From positions 310,001 through 374,000 of the forward strand of contig NZ_SIRR01000003.1 in NCBI RefSeq assembly GCF_011634895.1: a stretch of DNA of 64,000 nucleotides. Direction: 5' to 3'. Positions 40,331-47,406 of this stretch are shown here, in pieces. The DNA is from Rheinheimera pleomorphica (lineage in GTDB: Bacteria; Pseudomonadota; Gammaproteobacteria; Enterobacterales; Alteromonadaceae). The translations under genes were made by a program, and so were the position numbers. Below the pieces are notes generated by a model. It searched no databases and was not told the origin of the DNA. It was given only the letters and a program-made list of their open reading frames with translations. Numbering within the stretch: the first letter of the stretch is position 1; each line of letters starts with the position of its first letter.

Positions 40331-41743
40331 ATGAGCAACGAAATCAAAACCCAAGTAGTGGTGCTGGGCGCCGGCCCTGGCGGTTACTCTGCAGCCTTCC
40401 GTGCAGCAGATTTAGGTTTAGAAGTTACCCTGGTAGAAGCCCGCAGCACCTTAGGTGGCGTGTGCTTAAACGTAGGTTGTATCCCGTCTAAAGCCTTATT
40501 ACACGTTGCTAAAGTTATTGATGATGCCAAAGACATGGCCTCACACGGTGTAACCTTCGGCGCACCAGAAATCGATTTAGATAAAATCCGTGCCTGGAAA
40601 GACAAGGTAATTGGTCAGCTGACCAATGGCCTGGGCGGCATGGCAAAAATGCGTAAAGTGAAAGTGGTTAACGGTTACGGCAAATTTACCGGTGCCAATA
40701 CCTTACAGGTTGGCGACACTAAAATTACCTTTGAACACGCTATTATCGCGGCAGGTTCAGAGCCAGTTGCACTGCCGTTTATTCCAAAAGATGACCCACG
40801 TGTTATCGATTCAACCGGCGCACTGGAATTAAAAGACATTCCAGGCGAAATGCTGGTATTAGGCGGCGGTATTATCGGTCTGGAAATGGGCACCGTATAC
40901 CGCGCACTGGGTTCTAAAGTATCGGTAGTAGAATTTGCTGATCAGTTAGTACCAGCAGCTGATGCTGACATCGTAAAAGCCTACACTAAGTACAACAGCA
41001 AAAACTTCAACATCATGCTGTCGACTAAAGTGACTGCAGTAGAAGCGAAAAAAGACGGCCTGTACGTGACGTTTGAAGGCAAAAACGCGCCAGAAAAAGC
41101 CGTACGCTACGACAAGATCCTGGTTGCCGTTGGCCGTAAGCCAAATGGCAACCTGTTAGATGCGGCCAAAGCTGGTGTTAACGTAGACGAGCGCGGCTTT
41201 ATCAATGTAGATAAGCAACTGCGCACCAACGTACCACATATCTATGCTATCGGTGACGTTATCGGCCAGCCAATGTTAGCGCACAAAGCGGTACACGAAG
41301 GCCATGTTGCGGCTGAAGTAATCTCTGGTATGAAACACTTCTTCGACCCACGCTGCATTCCATCAGTGGCCTATACCGACCCGGAAATGGCCTGGACTGG
41401 CGTTACCGAGAAAGAAGCCAAAGAGCAGGGCTTAAAAGTAGAAACCGCGACCTTCCCATGGGCAGCGTCTGGCCGTGCTATCGCTTCAGCCCGTACAGAA
41501 GGCTTCACCAAGCTGATTTTCGACAAAGAAACGCACCGTATTTTAGGTGGCGCTATTGTTGGTATCAACGCCGGTGAAATGCTGGGTGAAATCTGCTTAG
41601 CAGTAGAGATGGGTGCCGACGCCGAAGATATCGCGTTAACTATCCACGCTCACCCAACGCTGAACGAGTCTATCGGCTTAGCGGCAGAGATTTACGAGGG
41701 CTCAATCACCGACCTGCCAAACCCGAAAGCGAAGAAGAAGTAA
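40331..41743 (+). CDS. lpd: Dihydrolipoamide dehydrogenase E3
   Basis: FAD flavoprotein that reoxidises lipoamide and reduces NAD+. N-terminal GAGPGGY binds FAD, the redox disulfide is C45-C50 in GGVCLNVGCIPSK, GGGIIGLEMG binds NAD, and the C-terminal HAHPTLNE supplies the His-Glu pair. 470 aa. Its last 40 bases recur as a diverged copy at 43.24 kb. The ATG follows AAAGGTA. Confidence 0.97.
   Translation: MSNEIKTQVVVLGAGPGGYSAAFRAADLGLEVTLVEARSTLGGVCLNVGCIPSKALLHVAKVIDDAKDMASHGVTFGAPEIDLDKIRAWKDKVIGQLTNGLGGMAKMRKVKVVNGYGKFTGANTLQVGDTKITFEHAIIAAGSEPVALPFIPKDDPRVIDSTGALELKDIPGEMLVLGGGIIGLEMGTVYRALGSKVSVVEFADQLVPAADADIVKAYTKYNSKNFNIMLSTKVTAVEAKKDGLYVTFEGKNAPEKAVRYDKILVAVGRKPNGNLLDAAKAGVNVDERGFINVDKQLRTNVPHIYAIGDVIGQPMLAHKAVHEGHVAAEVISGMKHFFDPRCIPSVAYTDPEMAWTGVTEKEAKEQGLKVETATFPWAASGRAIASARTEGFTKLIFDKETHRILGGAIVGINAGEMLGEICLAVEMGADAEDIALTIHAHPTLNESIGLAAEIYEGSITDLPNPKAKKK
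41687..41723 (+). repeat. lpd 3' end segment repeated at 43243-43279
   Basis: These 37 nt (codons for EIYEGSITDLPN) occur again 1.56 kb downstream with 35 of 37 bases identical by my count; both differences are at third codon positions. They flank the three small exported-protein genes as direct repeats. Confidence 0.85.
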
Positions 41744-41768
41744 TTTTTCTGAGTTGAGTGTTTAGTAC

Positions 41769-41790
41769 AAAGGCCGCGAATGCGGCCTTT
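41769..41790 (+). terminator. Terminator after lpd
   Basis: AAAGGCCGC, GAAT loop, GCGGCCTTT gives a 9-bp stem followed by GTTG. It lies 26 nt after the lpd stop. Confidence 0.75.
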
Positions 41791-41813
41791 GTTGTAATTA
41801 AGGTTATTACGCC

Positions 41814-42353
41814 ATGAAGAGAATACTTGCTGTTGTATTGTTAATTTCGGCCTGCAGCACTTCAGCGACCAGTTATACATATATTGGATGTACGTGGTTT
41901 GTACCCACTGAGTACTCAAAAATTGCCGATAACGAGTACAGAAAGCTTCCCACATCGAATGAGCTGAGTAAGTCGTTTAGCTCAGTAATGTTTTCAACAA
42001 TGGCGCCTGACAATCTGACTACTTATATTGAAATGGACCGTCTGCCTGACACTGAGGTGCTGGCCTTTTCCCATGCAGATGGTGGCGGCTTAAGCTATCA
42101 ATCTTTGTTCGTTAACCGTCAAACCAGACTTGGCGATATGCTCAGCAGCGATATTTTATTAGTATCAAAAGATGATTTAGTCGTCTCAATGCTGGATGTG
42201 TCTCAGGCAGATAGTTTTCATTTAACCAGCGCCTGTGTACCGGCTCAAGTAATAGAGCGGCATTACGCTGTACAAAAAAAATTGGCACGGGGGATTAAAC
42301 CGTTTCTCAGCACCGCACATGGGTTAAACATATTAGTGCCAGAGCAAAAATGA
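41814..42353 (+). CDS. Hypothetical lipoprotein
   Basis: A 179-residue protein of unknown family. The N-terminus has a basic start, a hydrophobic stretch and a lipobox LISAC with Cys 14, so it is probably an exported lipoprotein; mature residues CSTSA lack an Asp at +2, which suggests outer membrane sorting. Two further cysteines occur (IGCTWF and TSACVP). It is the first of three + strand genes lying between the two lpd-end repeats, with lower G+C and different codon use from lpd. Function unknown. Confidence 0.6.
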   Translation: MKRILAVVLLISACSTSATSYTYIGCTWFVPTEYSKIADNEYRKLPTSNELSKSFSSVMFSTMAPDNLTTYIEMDRLPDTEVLAFSHADGGGLSYQSLFVNRQTRLGDMLSSDILLVSKDDLVVSMLDVSQADSFHLTSACVPAQVIERHYAVQKKLARGIKPFLSTAHGLNILVPEQK

Positions 42354-42399
42354 TTTTGGTTAATCTAGGTACGGTGTCATCGAATTTGAATAGAAGGGG

Positions 42400-42834
42400 A
42401 TGCTTCTGCGGAATTTCAGTATAAACCGGTTCACCTTTCTGTTTGCCATTCTAGGTGTGGCATCCTGTGCTCAGGCAGATGTTAGCGTTAGCATGGTAAA
42501 TGAGCAATGCATGTTGAATAGCGGAGGCGAGAGTTTAGCATTGCAGCTTACACCGCCATGCGAGCTGGTTAAAATTGACTACAAAGAACACGACTATTAT
42601 CAATATGATAAAAGCAAGGTATACATTGTCGCAGGGCAAGCTGCGCCGGTATCGCAGTTAACAAAATGGTCAGTTACCGCAGAGGACAAATGCTCACTGC
42701 AGTCACAGGCGATAATTGTTACCGATGGAAAAATTCAGCTATCTGCTGTTAAAGAAGGCGCTTTAACCTGTCCTGCCATTGGGCTTGATGAGAAGGTTTA
42801 CCGAGACTTCTTCGATCGTAAAAAGGCAAAATAA
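42400..42834 (+). CDS. Hypothetical secreted protein
   Basis: A 144-residue protein with an N-terminal signal sequence (hydrophobic residues 11-22) that can be read as a type I signal cut after ASCAQA or as a lipobox VASC with Cys 23. The mature part contains four more cysteines, in EQCML, TPPCEL, EDKCSL and LTCPA, which suits a periplasmic disulfide-bonded fold. No family recognised. AAGGGG lies directly before the ATG, so start spacing is poor. It is 2 nt from the next gene and probably cotranscribed with it. Confidence 0.6.
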   Translation: MLLRNFSINRFTFLFAILGVASCAQADVSVSMVNEQCMLNSGGESLALQLTPPCELVKIDYKEHDYYQYDKSKVYIVAGQAAPVSQLTKWSVTAEDKCSLQSQAIIVTDGKIQLSAVKEGALTCPAIGLDEKVYRDFFDRKKAK

Positions 42835-42836
42835 GT

Positions 42837-43238
42837 ATGAAAATTTGGGCGGTGTTAACTGTGTTTACGTTAGTGATGGCTGTGCCTGATACTGCTCAGG
42901 CTGAAATGGCTTTTAAGCAGCAAAACGAGTTAAAGCTGTTTCAGTACTATGCTCAGGCCAGCTGTTTAGCTACCGCCTTTACAGAAGGTGGGATTTACGA
43001 CCAGGCAGTAAGTGCGCTAAATGGCTACCGCGAGTTTGGTGCCATGCCGCTGGAAGCCTATGAAGCATTGATAGCGCCGATACAGCAGTGGCTGCAAAAA
43101 GACTATGCCACCCAAGCGGGCAAGCAAAATAACCTGATGAAATGCATCGATTTTGCCGAGTCTGAGCAATTAGCTGAGATCTTTCGGGTTCAAAGCGAAG
43201 CGCTGAAAAATCATCCGCGAACCGAAGCCTCGGTTTAA
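42837..43238 (+). CDS. Exported protein resembling T6SS amidase immunity protein Tai4
   Basis: A 133-residue protein with a type I signal peptide cut after DTAQA (about residue 22). The mature part is mainly helical and has two cysteines, one in QASCLATAF and one in NNLMKCIDF near the C-terminus. This spacing, the MKCID segment and the KDY element before it recall periplasmic Tai4 immunity proteins, which bind and block Tae4 amidase effectors of type VI secretion. No Tae4 effector gene is adjacent, so this would be an orphan immunity gene. The similarity is from memory and moderate. Confidence 0.5.
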   Translation: MKIWAVLTVFTLVMAVPDTAQAEMAFKQQNELKLFQYYAQASCLATAFTEGGIYDQAVSALNGYREFGAMPLEAYEALIAPIQQWLQKDYATQAGKQNNLMKCIDFAESEQLAEIFRVQSEALKNHPRTEASV

Positions 43239-43242
43239 AGCG

Positions 43243-43285
43243 GAGATTTACGAAGGTTCAATCACCGACCTGCCAAACCTGAGGA
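43243..43285 (+). pseudogene. Diverged remnant of an lpd 3' end
   Basis: Begins 4 nt after the Tai4-like stop and encodes EIYEGSITDLPN followed by LRKTK, matching the last residues of Lpd (EIYEGSITDLPNPKAKKK) and then diverging. Only the terminal codons are present. It is best explained as a scar left when DNA carrying another lpd 3' end recombined here. The frame is not a gene. Confidence 0.7.
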
Positions 43286-43350
43286 AAACTAAGCCATTAG
43301 GGATAAAGGGGCAAATCCGTTTGCACCCTCGGCGGTTATTCGCTAGTTAT

Positions 43351-43440
43351 CTAGGAATCATTATTGCGTTTGTCGCGTTTCAGCCGACGCTTTTCTTTAA
43401 TATCATGTTGCGGCTTCTTTTTGGTGTTTTGCTTACTCAT
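43351..43440 (-). CDS. Small very basic protein (29 aa), possibly the 3' part of an interrupted frame
   Basis: ATG 43440 is preceded by CTGGAG at suitable spacing and encodes 29 residues, 12 of them Lys or Arg (MSKQNTKKKPQ, then KEKRRLKRDKRNN). The same frame is open upstream to an in-frame TAG at 43507-43509, and beyond it to an ATG at 43548 with an excellent ribosome-binding site. It may be an independent small protein or the end of a 66-codon protein broken by an amber codon. Function unknown; RNA binding is possible from charge alone. Confidence 0.45.
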   Translation of the reverse strand: MSKQNTKKKPQHDIKEKRRLKRDKRNNDS

Positions 43441-43506
43441 GGCATGCTCCAGGGCAATAACCAGTTGGTGTTGTAGTCGCAGCGGGCTACAATCTTGGCT
43501 GGCGAA

Positions 43507-43548
43507 CTAATGCTGTGAAAAACCGTGCTGCGAACCTAAGTGCTTCAT
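43507..43548 (-). CDS. 13-residue frame ending in amber codon, upstream of the basic protein
   Basis: ATG 43548 has AAGGAG eight nt upstream and encodes MKHLGSQHGFSQH before TAG. After that stop the same frame continues without interruption for 52 codons through the small basic protein. Either a short leader peptide, or the 5' part of a 66-codon gene interrupted by a single stop. Confidence 0.35.
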   Translation of the reverse strand: MKHLGSQHGFSQH

Positions 43549-43597
43549 ATGGAATTCTCCTTCATATACAGGTTAGAGTTACGTATTACCTGGCGTG

Positions 43598-43984
43598 TTA
43601 GTCGCCGAGGATATCTGTAATTAGAAAATGAATATCGATACCTGGAATGTGCAGTTTAACCTGCTCACCAACGCCCTTACCCAGCATGGCCAGGCCGAGC
43701 GGCGAAAGCTCTGCTACTTCACCTTTGCTTATATCAGGGTTAGCGCTGGCGACGAGTTTTAACCAACAGCGTAGATCATCATGCATAGAGACAAGTTGCA
43801 CCGTGCAGCCAGCGGTTACATACAACGGTAGTTTCTTTTGCGCAACGGCATTTAACCGCTGTGATGGGCTAAGGGGTTGTTGCTGTGTTAGCAGCGATAT
43901 AAAAGAACACTCAGATGATAATGACGTTTGCTTCGCTGTTACACTGTGCACGTCGAAATCTACCCAAAACTGACGCAATGGCAT
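43598..43984 (-). CDS. GreA/GreB C-terminal domain protein without coiled coil
   Basis: A 128-residue protein whose last 50 residues (AELSPLGLAMLGKGVGEQVKLHIPG) match the FKBP-like C-terminal domain of GreA, GreB and Rnk, which docks in the RNA polymerase secondary channel region. The N-terminal part has no GreA-type antiparallel coiled coil, so it lacks the acidic tip needed for transcript cleavage. It may act like Rnk, as a competitor of Gre factors; this is inference. It is upstream of the small basic frame. Confidence 0.7.
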   Translation of the reverse strand: MPLRQFWVDFDVHSVTAKQTSLSSECSFISLLTQQQPLSPSQRLNAVAQKKLPLYVTAGCTVQLVSMHDDLRCWLKLVASANPDISKGEVAELSPLGLAMLGKGVGEQVKLHIPGIDIHFLITDILGD

Positions 43985-44190
43985 GTTGCCCCCAATCTAT
44001 GCAAAAGAAGGTTAAGCATTGAAATATTTAGATTTTTAAATTGTTAGAACCGGGCGCAACAGAATGCGGCCGGTTTAAGGCTGGAAGGCGAGTGGGTAAT
44101 TCACTATAGGGTAAAACGCAATAAGCATTGTTGAATACTCATCTAAAATCAGGCTGTGTCAGCGGCTAATACCATAGCCAATTGGCAAAC

Positions 44191-44403
44191 CTAAAGCAAG
44201 CCTTGCCTATAGCAGGGTGAGGCTACGGCCAATTCTTCGTCTGACATCAGCAAGCGATCATAACCAACAGCTAATAAGCCATGTTCATCATCACCTAAAT
44301 CGTATTCATCGGTTAAATACTCAGCCGCACGCTCTTTGGCGCGTTTTAGAAGCCAGGCATCAAATTCCGGCGTGCCTGGGGTGGGGTTGTGAGGTTTTGT
44401 CAT
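44191..44403 (-). CDS. Hypothetical small acidic protein
   Basis: A 70-residue soluble protein with many acidic residues (LTDEYDLGDDEHG) and no signal or membrane segment. The opening MTKPHNPTPGTPEFDAWLLKRAKERA suggests a helix after a proline-rich start. No family recognised. It lies 29 nt after a small membrane protein gene on the same strand. The ribosome-binding site is weak, so the gene is moderately supported. Confidence 0.5.
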   Translation of the reverse strand: MTKPHNPTPGTPEFDAWLLKRAKERAAEYLTDEYDLGDDEHGLLAVGYDRLLMSDEELAVASPCYRQGLL

Positions 44404-44431
44404 AAAGAGCTTTTCTCGTAAGGGTTATCTT

Positions 44432-44923
44432 TCAAGCCATAACGGCATAAATTAACAGCAGCGCTGCCATTAAAACTGCCAAGAGCCGGAATTTACTAAA
44501 AGCGTTACCGACAAAAAATAACGGGTAGTAAATAGCCGCCAGCGGTATTGCCAGATATATCAGCAAAATAAGAGGGGAGCTGCCAAGTTCATTGCCCGGT
44601 TGTTTAGCGATATGATAGCTGTAGCCATAGAACAACGTGACTTGCAGTAGTCCAAGCATCATATAACTTTTGCTCTGGCTAACTTTGCTAAAGGCGCTGG
44701 TGATAGTGGACAACAAAGCTGGAACAAGGCACCAGACGCTAACAAAGCCAGCCACTAAGTACCAGTCGTCGCTGGCCAGCGGGTAGCGGATGTCCTGACT
44801 TAAGCCGCGCAGTACTGCGATAAGTGCAACAATGACAAACAGTAGGGCTGTTGTTGAAACAGCGCGTGCGAGGGTGTCAGGAATTAACGATAAGCCGGAT
44901 TTTGTAGTGTGCATGGATTGCAT
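44432..44923 (-). CDS. Hypothetical membrane protein
   Basis: A 163-residue protein with four or five hydrophobic segments (about residues 20-40, 54-76, 83-105, 116-134 and 140-160) and a short cytoplasmic N-terminus. No conserved catalytic motif or known family was recognised. It lies upstream of the 70-residue acidic protein and may be cotranscribed. Confidence 0.6.
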   Translation of the reverse strand: MQSMHTTKSGLSLIPDTLARAVSTTALLFVIVALIAVLRGLSQDIRYPLASDDWYLVAGFVSVWCLVPALLSTITSAFSKVSQSKSYMMLGLLQVTLFYGYSYHIAKQPGNELGSSPLILLIYLAIPLAAIYYPLFFVGNAFSKFRLLAVLMAALLLIYAVMA

Positions 44924-44995
44924 AGCCCTTTGAAATACATTTGAATATTAGGGTCAGATAAAAATTAAATCAGAGTTAATGCTGGCTACCCGCAA

Positions 44996-45076
44996 TTACA
45001 ACACCAGTGCTTGTCTAAAGATTTGTTGCAGTGGGTCAAGGTTTACATCCTGCAATACGCCGTATTTATTGCGCAT
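44996..45076 (-). CDS. 26-residue frame overlapping the end of the YhfG-like gene
   Basis: ATG 45076 overlaps the last 11 nt of the 52-residue gene in another frame and encodes MRNKYGVLQDVNLDPLQQI and seven further residues. It has no separate ribosome-binding site and would depend on coupling. It may be chance; it is listed because it follows a short gene with a strong start and keeps an amphipathic helix pattern. Confidence 0.2.
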   Translation of the reverse strand: MRNKYGVLQDVNLDPLQQIFRQALVL

Positions 45077-45224
45077 ACTTACGGCGTAACTGCTCGATAG
45101 TTTTACCCTTGTTTTCTTGTTTCAACCGCATACCTTCGTATTGCAGGCTGGTTTCATAGTTTTGCGGATTAGGTATAAACTTAACCGGCTTTTCTTTAAC
45201 GCTGTGGGGGTAGGGCTTAGTCAT
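45066..45224 (-). CDS. Small protein with weak YhfG-like character (52 aa)
   Basis: ATG 45224 is preceded by AGGAGG at ideal spacing and encodes 52 residues. The central NYETSLQYEGMRL followed by EQLRRKYAQ recalls the YhfG family (NFQASxRLEG, then LRSHYER), whose members sit next to Fic toxins and can act as antitoxins. No fic gene is adjacent. The gene itself is well supported by its start; the family suggestion is tentative. Confidence 0.55.
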   Translation of the reverse strand: MTKPYPHSVKEKPVKFIPNPQNYETSLQYEGMRLKQENKGKTIEQLRRKYAQ

Positions 45225-45311
45225 ATTTCCTCCTAACAGTGGCTAAAGTTTACTCTGTTAATACCTTTACTGCCAGTTTTGCTGCTTTGTCTCATTTGGC
45301 GTAATACCAGT

Positions 45312-45857
45312 TCAACACAATTTGTTGTTCAGAATAAAGCTTTCAATATCAAAGTGGTTTACCTCGTCCAGTATCTGGCTTTTAGTGCCGATATGAAAGC
45401 CGCGAAAGTGGATGTCGCAACCTGGCTCTGAATTGCTGTAAACCCCCGGCCCGCCACCAAAAATGTAGGTGGTACTGTCTTGATGCGCTTGCTCTGGATC
45501 TATGCTGGTTAACCAGCGAGCGGTGATCTCTGTAAGCTGCTCTGGCGTGTCCCGGCGGAAGAAGCGCAGTTTGTCGATGGCGATAACACCTTCGCTAATG
45601 TTGCCTTGAGTTAACAGTACGCCGTTTGCCGGGATCTGGTATTGGCGGGCGTCACCCTGATATTGCAACGGCTCACCGCGGGTTTGCGCAAATATCACAT
45701 AGAAGGCACCAACATAATTCCCCGGCAGAATATAATGCTCAGCCTCGCGTTGTTGCACTGTTTCGCTGCAGGCGGTAAGTGAGCTACATAACAACAGTGT
45801 TCTCGTGCAGCGTTTAAGCCCTGCCGTTATTAGCGTGCTGCTGAAGAAACCGGGCAT
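45312..45857 (-). CDS. Hypothetical lipoprotein
   Basis: A 181-residue protein with a basic n-region (KRCTR), hydrophobic stretch and lipobox LTAC at Cys 30, so it is probably lipidated. The mature part begins SETVQQREAEHYILPGNYVGAFYVIFAQ; the LPGNYVGxxYV pattern resembles DUF6843-type domains, but I am not certain. It overlaps the upstream membrane protein gene by 28 nt, a long overlap that suggests either coupling or a later true start. Confidence 0.6.
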   Translation of the reverse strand: MPGFFSSTLITAGLKRCTRTLLLCSSLTACSETVQQREAEHYILPGNYVGAFYVIFAQTRGEPLQYQGDARQYQIPANGVLLTQGNISEGVIAIDKLRFFRRDTPEQLTEITARWLTSIDPEQAHQDSTTYIFGGGPGVYSNSEPGCDIHFRGFHIGTKSQILDEVNHFDIESFILNNKLC

Positions 45858-46264
45858 AACGCAACATCCTTGCTATAGGTGGTGAATATTGACTTGGTCT
45901 CCGAATGCACTGCGTCGCAGGCCTGATACCCCCGTTGTTTTAATTGCCACAACAACCATTGGTTAGCCATAAAGCCAGACAAGGGTAAGCCCAGCACCAA
46001 TAATACAAACAGTCTGCTTTGCATCTTGCGAGCTTTTACTGCCGCAACTTTATTGGTGTAACGCCTGGCAACAATGCTCATCAGATGCAGCAATGGCAAG
46101 ATCAGTGGCAGCAGTAAGAATGCACTGCCGCTTTGAATTTCTACCACTGCTGCTTGTTGCATCGCAACATAGTGCTGTTGTTGCTGCCATAGAAAAAATA
46201 CAGCAAAAGCCACTGCCAACGTGTGCATTAACAGCAACAAACTTGTTTTAAGCAGTACAGGCAT
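45830..46264 (-). CDS. Hypothetical membrane protein
   Basis: A 144-residue protein with three hydrophobic segments (about residues 8-27, 46-64 and 82-104) and a polar C-terminal region with two cysteines (ACDAVHS and LCPVSS). Organisation suggests an inner membrane protein with a periplasmic tail. No family recognised. It is upstream of and overlaps the lipoprotein gene, so the two may work together. Confidence 0.55.
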   Translation of the reverse strand: MPVLLKTSLLLLMHTLAVAFAVFFLWQQQQHYVAMQQAAVVEIQSGSAFLLLPLILPLLHLMSIVARRYTNKVAAVKARKMQSRLFVLLVLGLPLSGFMANQWLLWQLKQRGYQACDAVHSETKSIFTTYSKDVALCPVSSAAR

Positions 46265-46303
46265 CAGATTGCAGTTTTCCTAATTCAAAGCATGCACGCT
46301 AAC

Positions 46304-46549
46304 TTATTTAAACCGCACCTGCTGCAAATGTGGGTTTTGCACCGTAACTTCCAGCAGCGCAATCTCCTCCAGCAGCACTTGCTGCTCGGCTTTATGCTGC
46401 TGGATAACTAAACATTCCTGCCGCTGGTCGTTATAGCGGGTGGTGAGTGCCGTGCCGGTGAGCACGGTGCCACCGCTGAGTGTTAGCTTAAGTGGATAAT
46501 GATACAGACACACCATTTCAATATAGTCATGTAAGTCGCACTTAAGCAT
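46304..46549 (-). CDS. Rof-like Rho-binding antiterminator
   Basis: An 81-residue protein matching the Rof/YaeO family: CDLHDYIEMVCLYHYPLKLTL followed by TGTALTTRYN and a beta-rich end. Rof binds the primary RNA site of Rho and blocks termination. AGGAGG lies 5 nt before the ATG. The gene follows the thioesterase end by 9 nt but on the same strand in the upstream-to-downstream order thioesterase then rof, so they may share a transcript. Confidence 0.8.
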   Translation of the reverse strand: MLKCDLHDYIEMVCLYHYPLKLTLSGGTVLTGTALTTRYNDQRQECLVIQQHKAEQQVLLEEIALLEVTVQNPHLQQVRFK

Positions 46550-46558
46550 AAACGCCTC

Positions 46559-47353
46559 CTAAGCGAATACGGTCACGGTTTGCCGGCTGATGGCGGCCAG
46601 CTTGCCGTCGGGCTGCCATAGTTTGGCAGCGATATGATGATAACCATCGGCGCCGTAGTCAATCTCAGCCAGGTAGCGCCACCAATCGGTATTGCTAAAG
46701 GGTAAATCATGCGCGATAAATTCGATAGTCCAGGTCAGTGAGCTGGCCGGAGCGGGTTGGTTAAGTAAGGTTAGGCTTACCGGAGGCCAGGCGTCGACCA
46801 GGGCCAGTAGCTCCAGTATGCCGGCTTGTTTGCTCTCATGGCCGGCCATGCGAATGTCACCGCCCAATTGGCGTAGCGGGCTGGCGCTAAAGGGCAGTTG
46901 ACCGTGGGCAATGCGGTAATCAAAGTGGGTGGTAAATTCAGGTACCGGGCCTTGTTTTGGCAGCGTCAGACTGCTTTCTGTTTGCCACTGGGGCGCGGTA
47001 TCGGCAGTTAGCTGGTGGGCCGACGGGCGGGCGGCACCAAAACTGGCCAGCAGTACCAGAGCGACCTGGTTGTCTTGCACTATGTCGACCTGCGCCTGTA
47101 TAACCGATTTGCCCCGGCGCAGAATGCGCCGCTGCACGCTTGCCGGCCCGGCATTTAACGGTGCAACGAAGGAGACTGACACTGAGCGCACTGGCATGTT
47201 TTGCGGAATAACTGGCAGTAAATGCGCCATTGCCAGCGCCGCGGCCATACCGCCAAAGACGGCCCGGCCCTGGCCCCAGCCAGCAGGCACGTCAATGGCC
47301 ATAGTATCTGGTTTATCTGGGCCAAATTGTTGTATTACCTGAAAAAAGTGCAT
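46559..47353 (-). CDS. Acyl-CoA thioesterase-like double hotdog protein
   Basis: A 264-residue protein with two hotdog folds in tandem, of the TesB-like acyl-CoA thioesterase family. The first contains GQGRAVFGGMAAALAMAHLL and the SVSFVAPLNAGP beta strands; the second begins around residue 135 with FDYRIAHGQLPF. Substrate is unknown. Upstream lies the PepSY gene, downstream rof. Confidence 0.75.
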   Translation of the reverse strand: MHFFQVIQQFGPDKPDTMAIDVPAGWGQGRAVFGGMAAALAMAHLLPVIPQNMPVRSVSVSFVAPLNAGPASVQRRILRRGKSVIQAQVDIVQDNQVALVLLASFGAARPSAHQLTADTAPQWQTESSLTLPKQGPVPEFTTHFDYRIAHGQLPFSASPLRQLGGDIRMAGHESKQAGILELLALVDAWPPVSLTLLNQPAPASSLTWTIEFIAHDLPFSNTDWWRYLAEIDYGADGYHHIAAKLWQPDGKLAAISRQTVTVFA

Positions 47354-47406
47354 CTTGTCGATCCTGAATATTGTTTGGCGGCATTGTATCAGCAGTGTGG
47401 CGCTAC

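Noticed and set aside
41744..43300. Complete T6SS effector-immunity module
   Set aside because: None of the three proteins shows Tae4 catalytic motifs or a T6SS structural signature; only an immunity-like protein is present.
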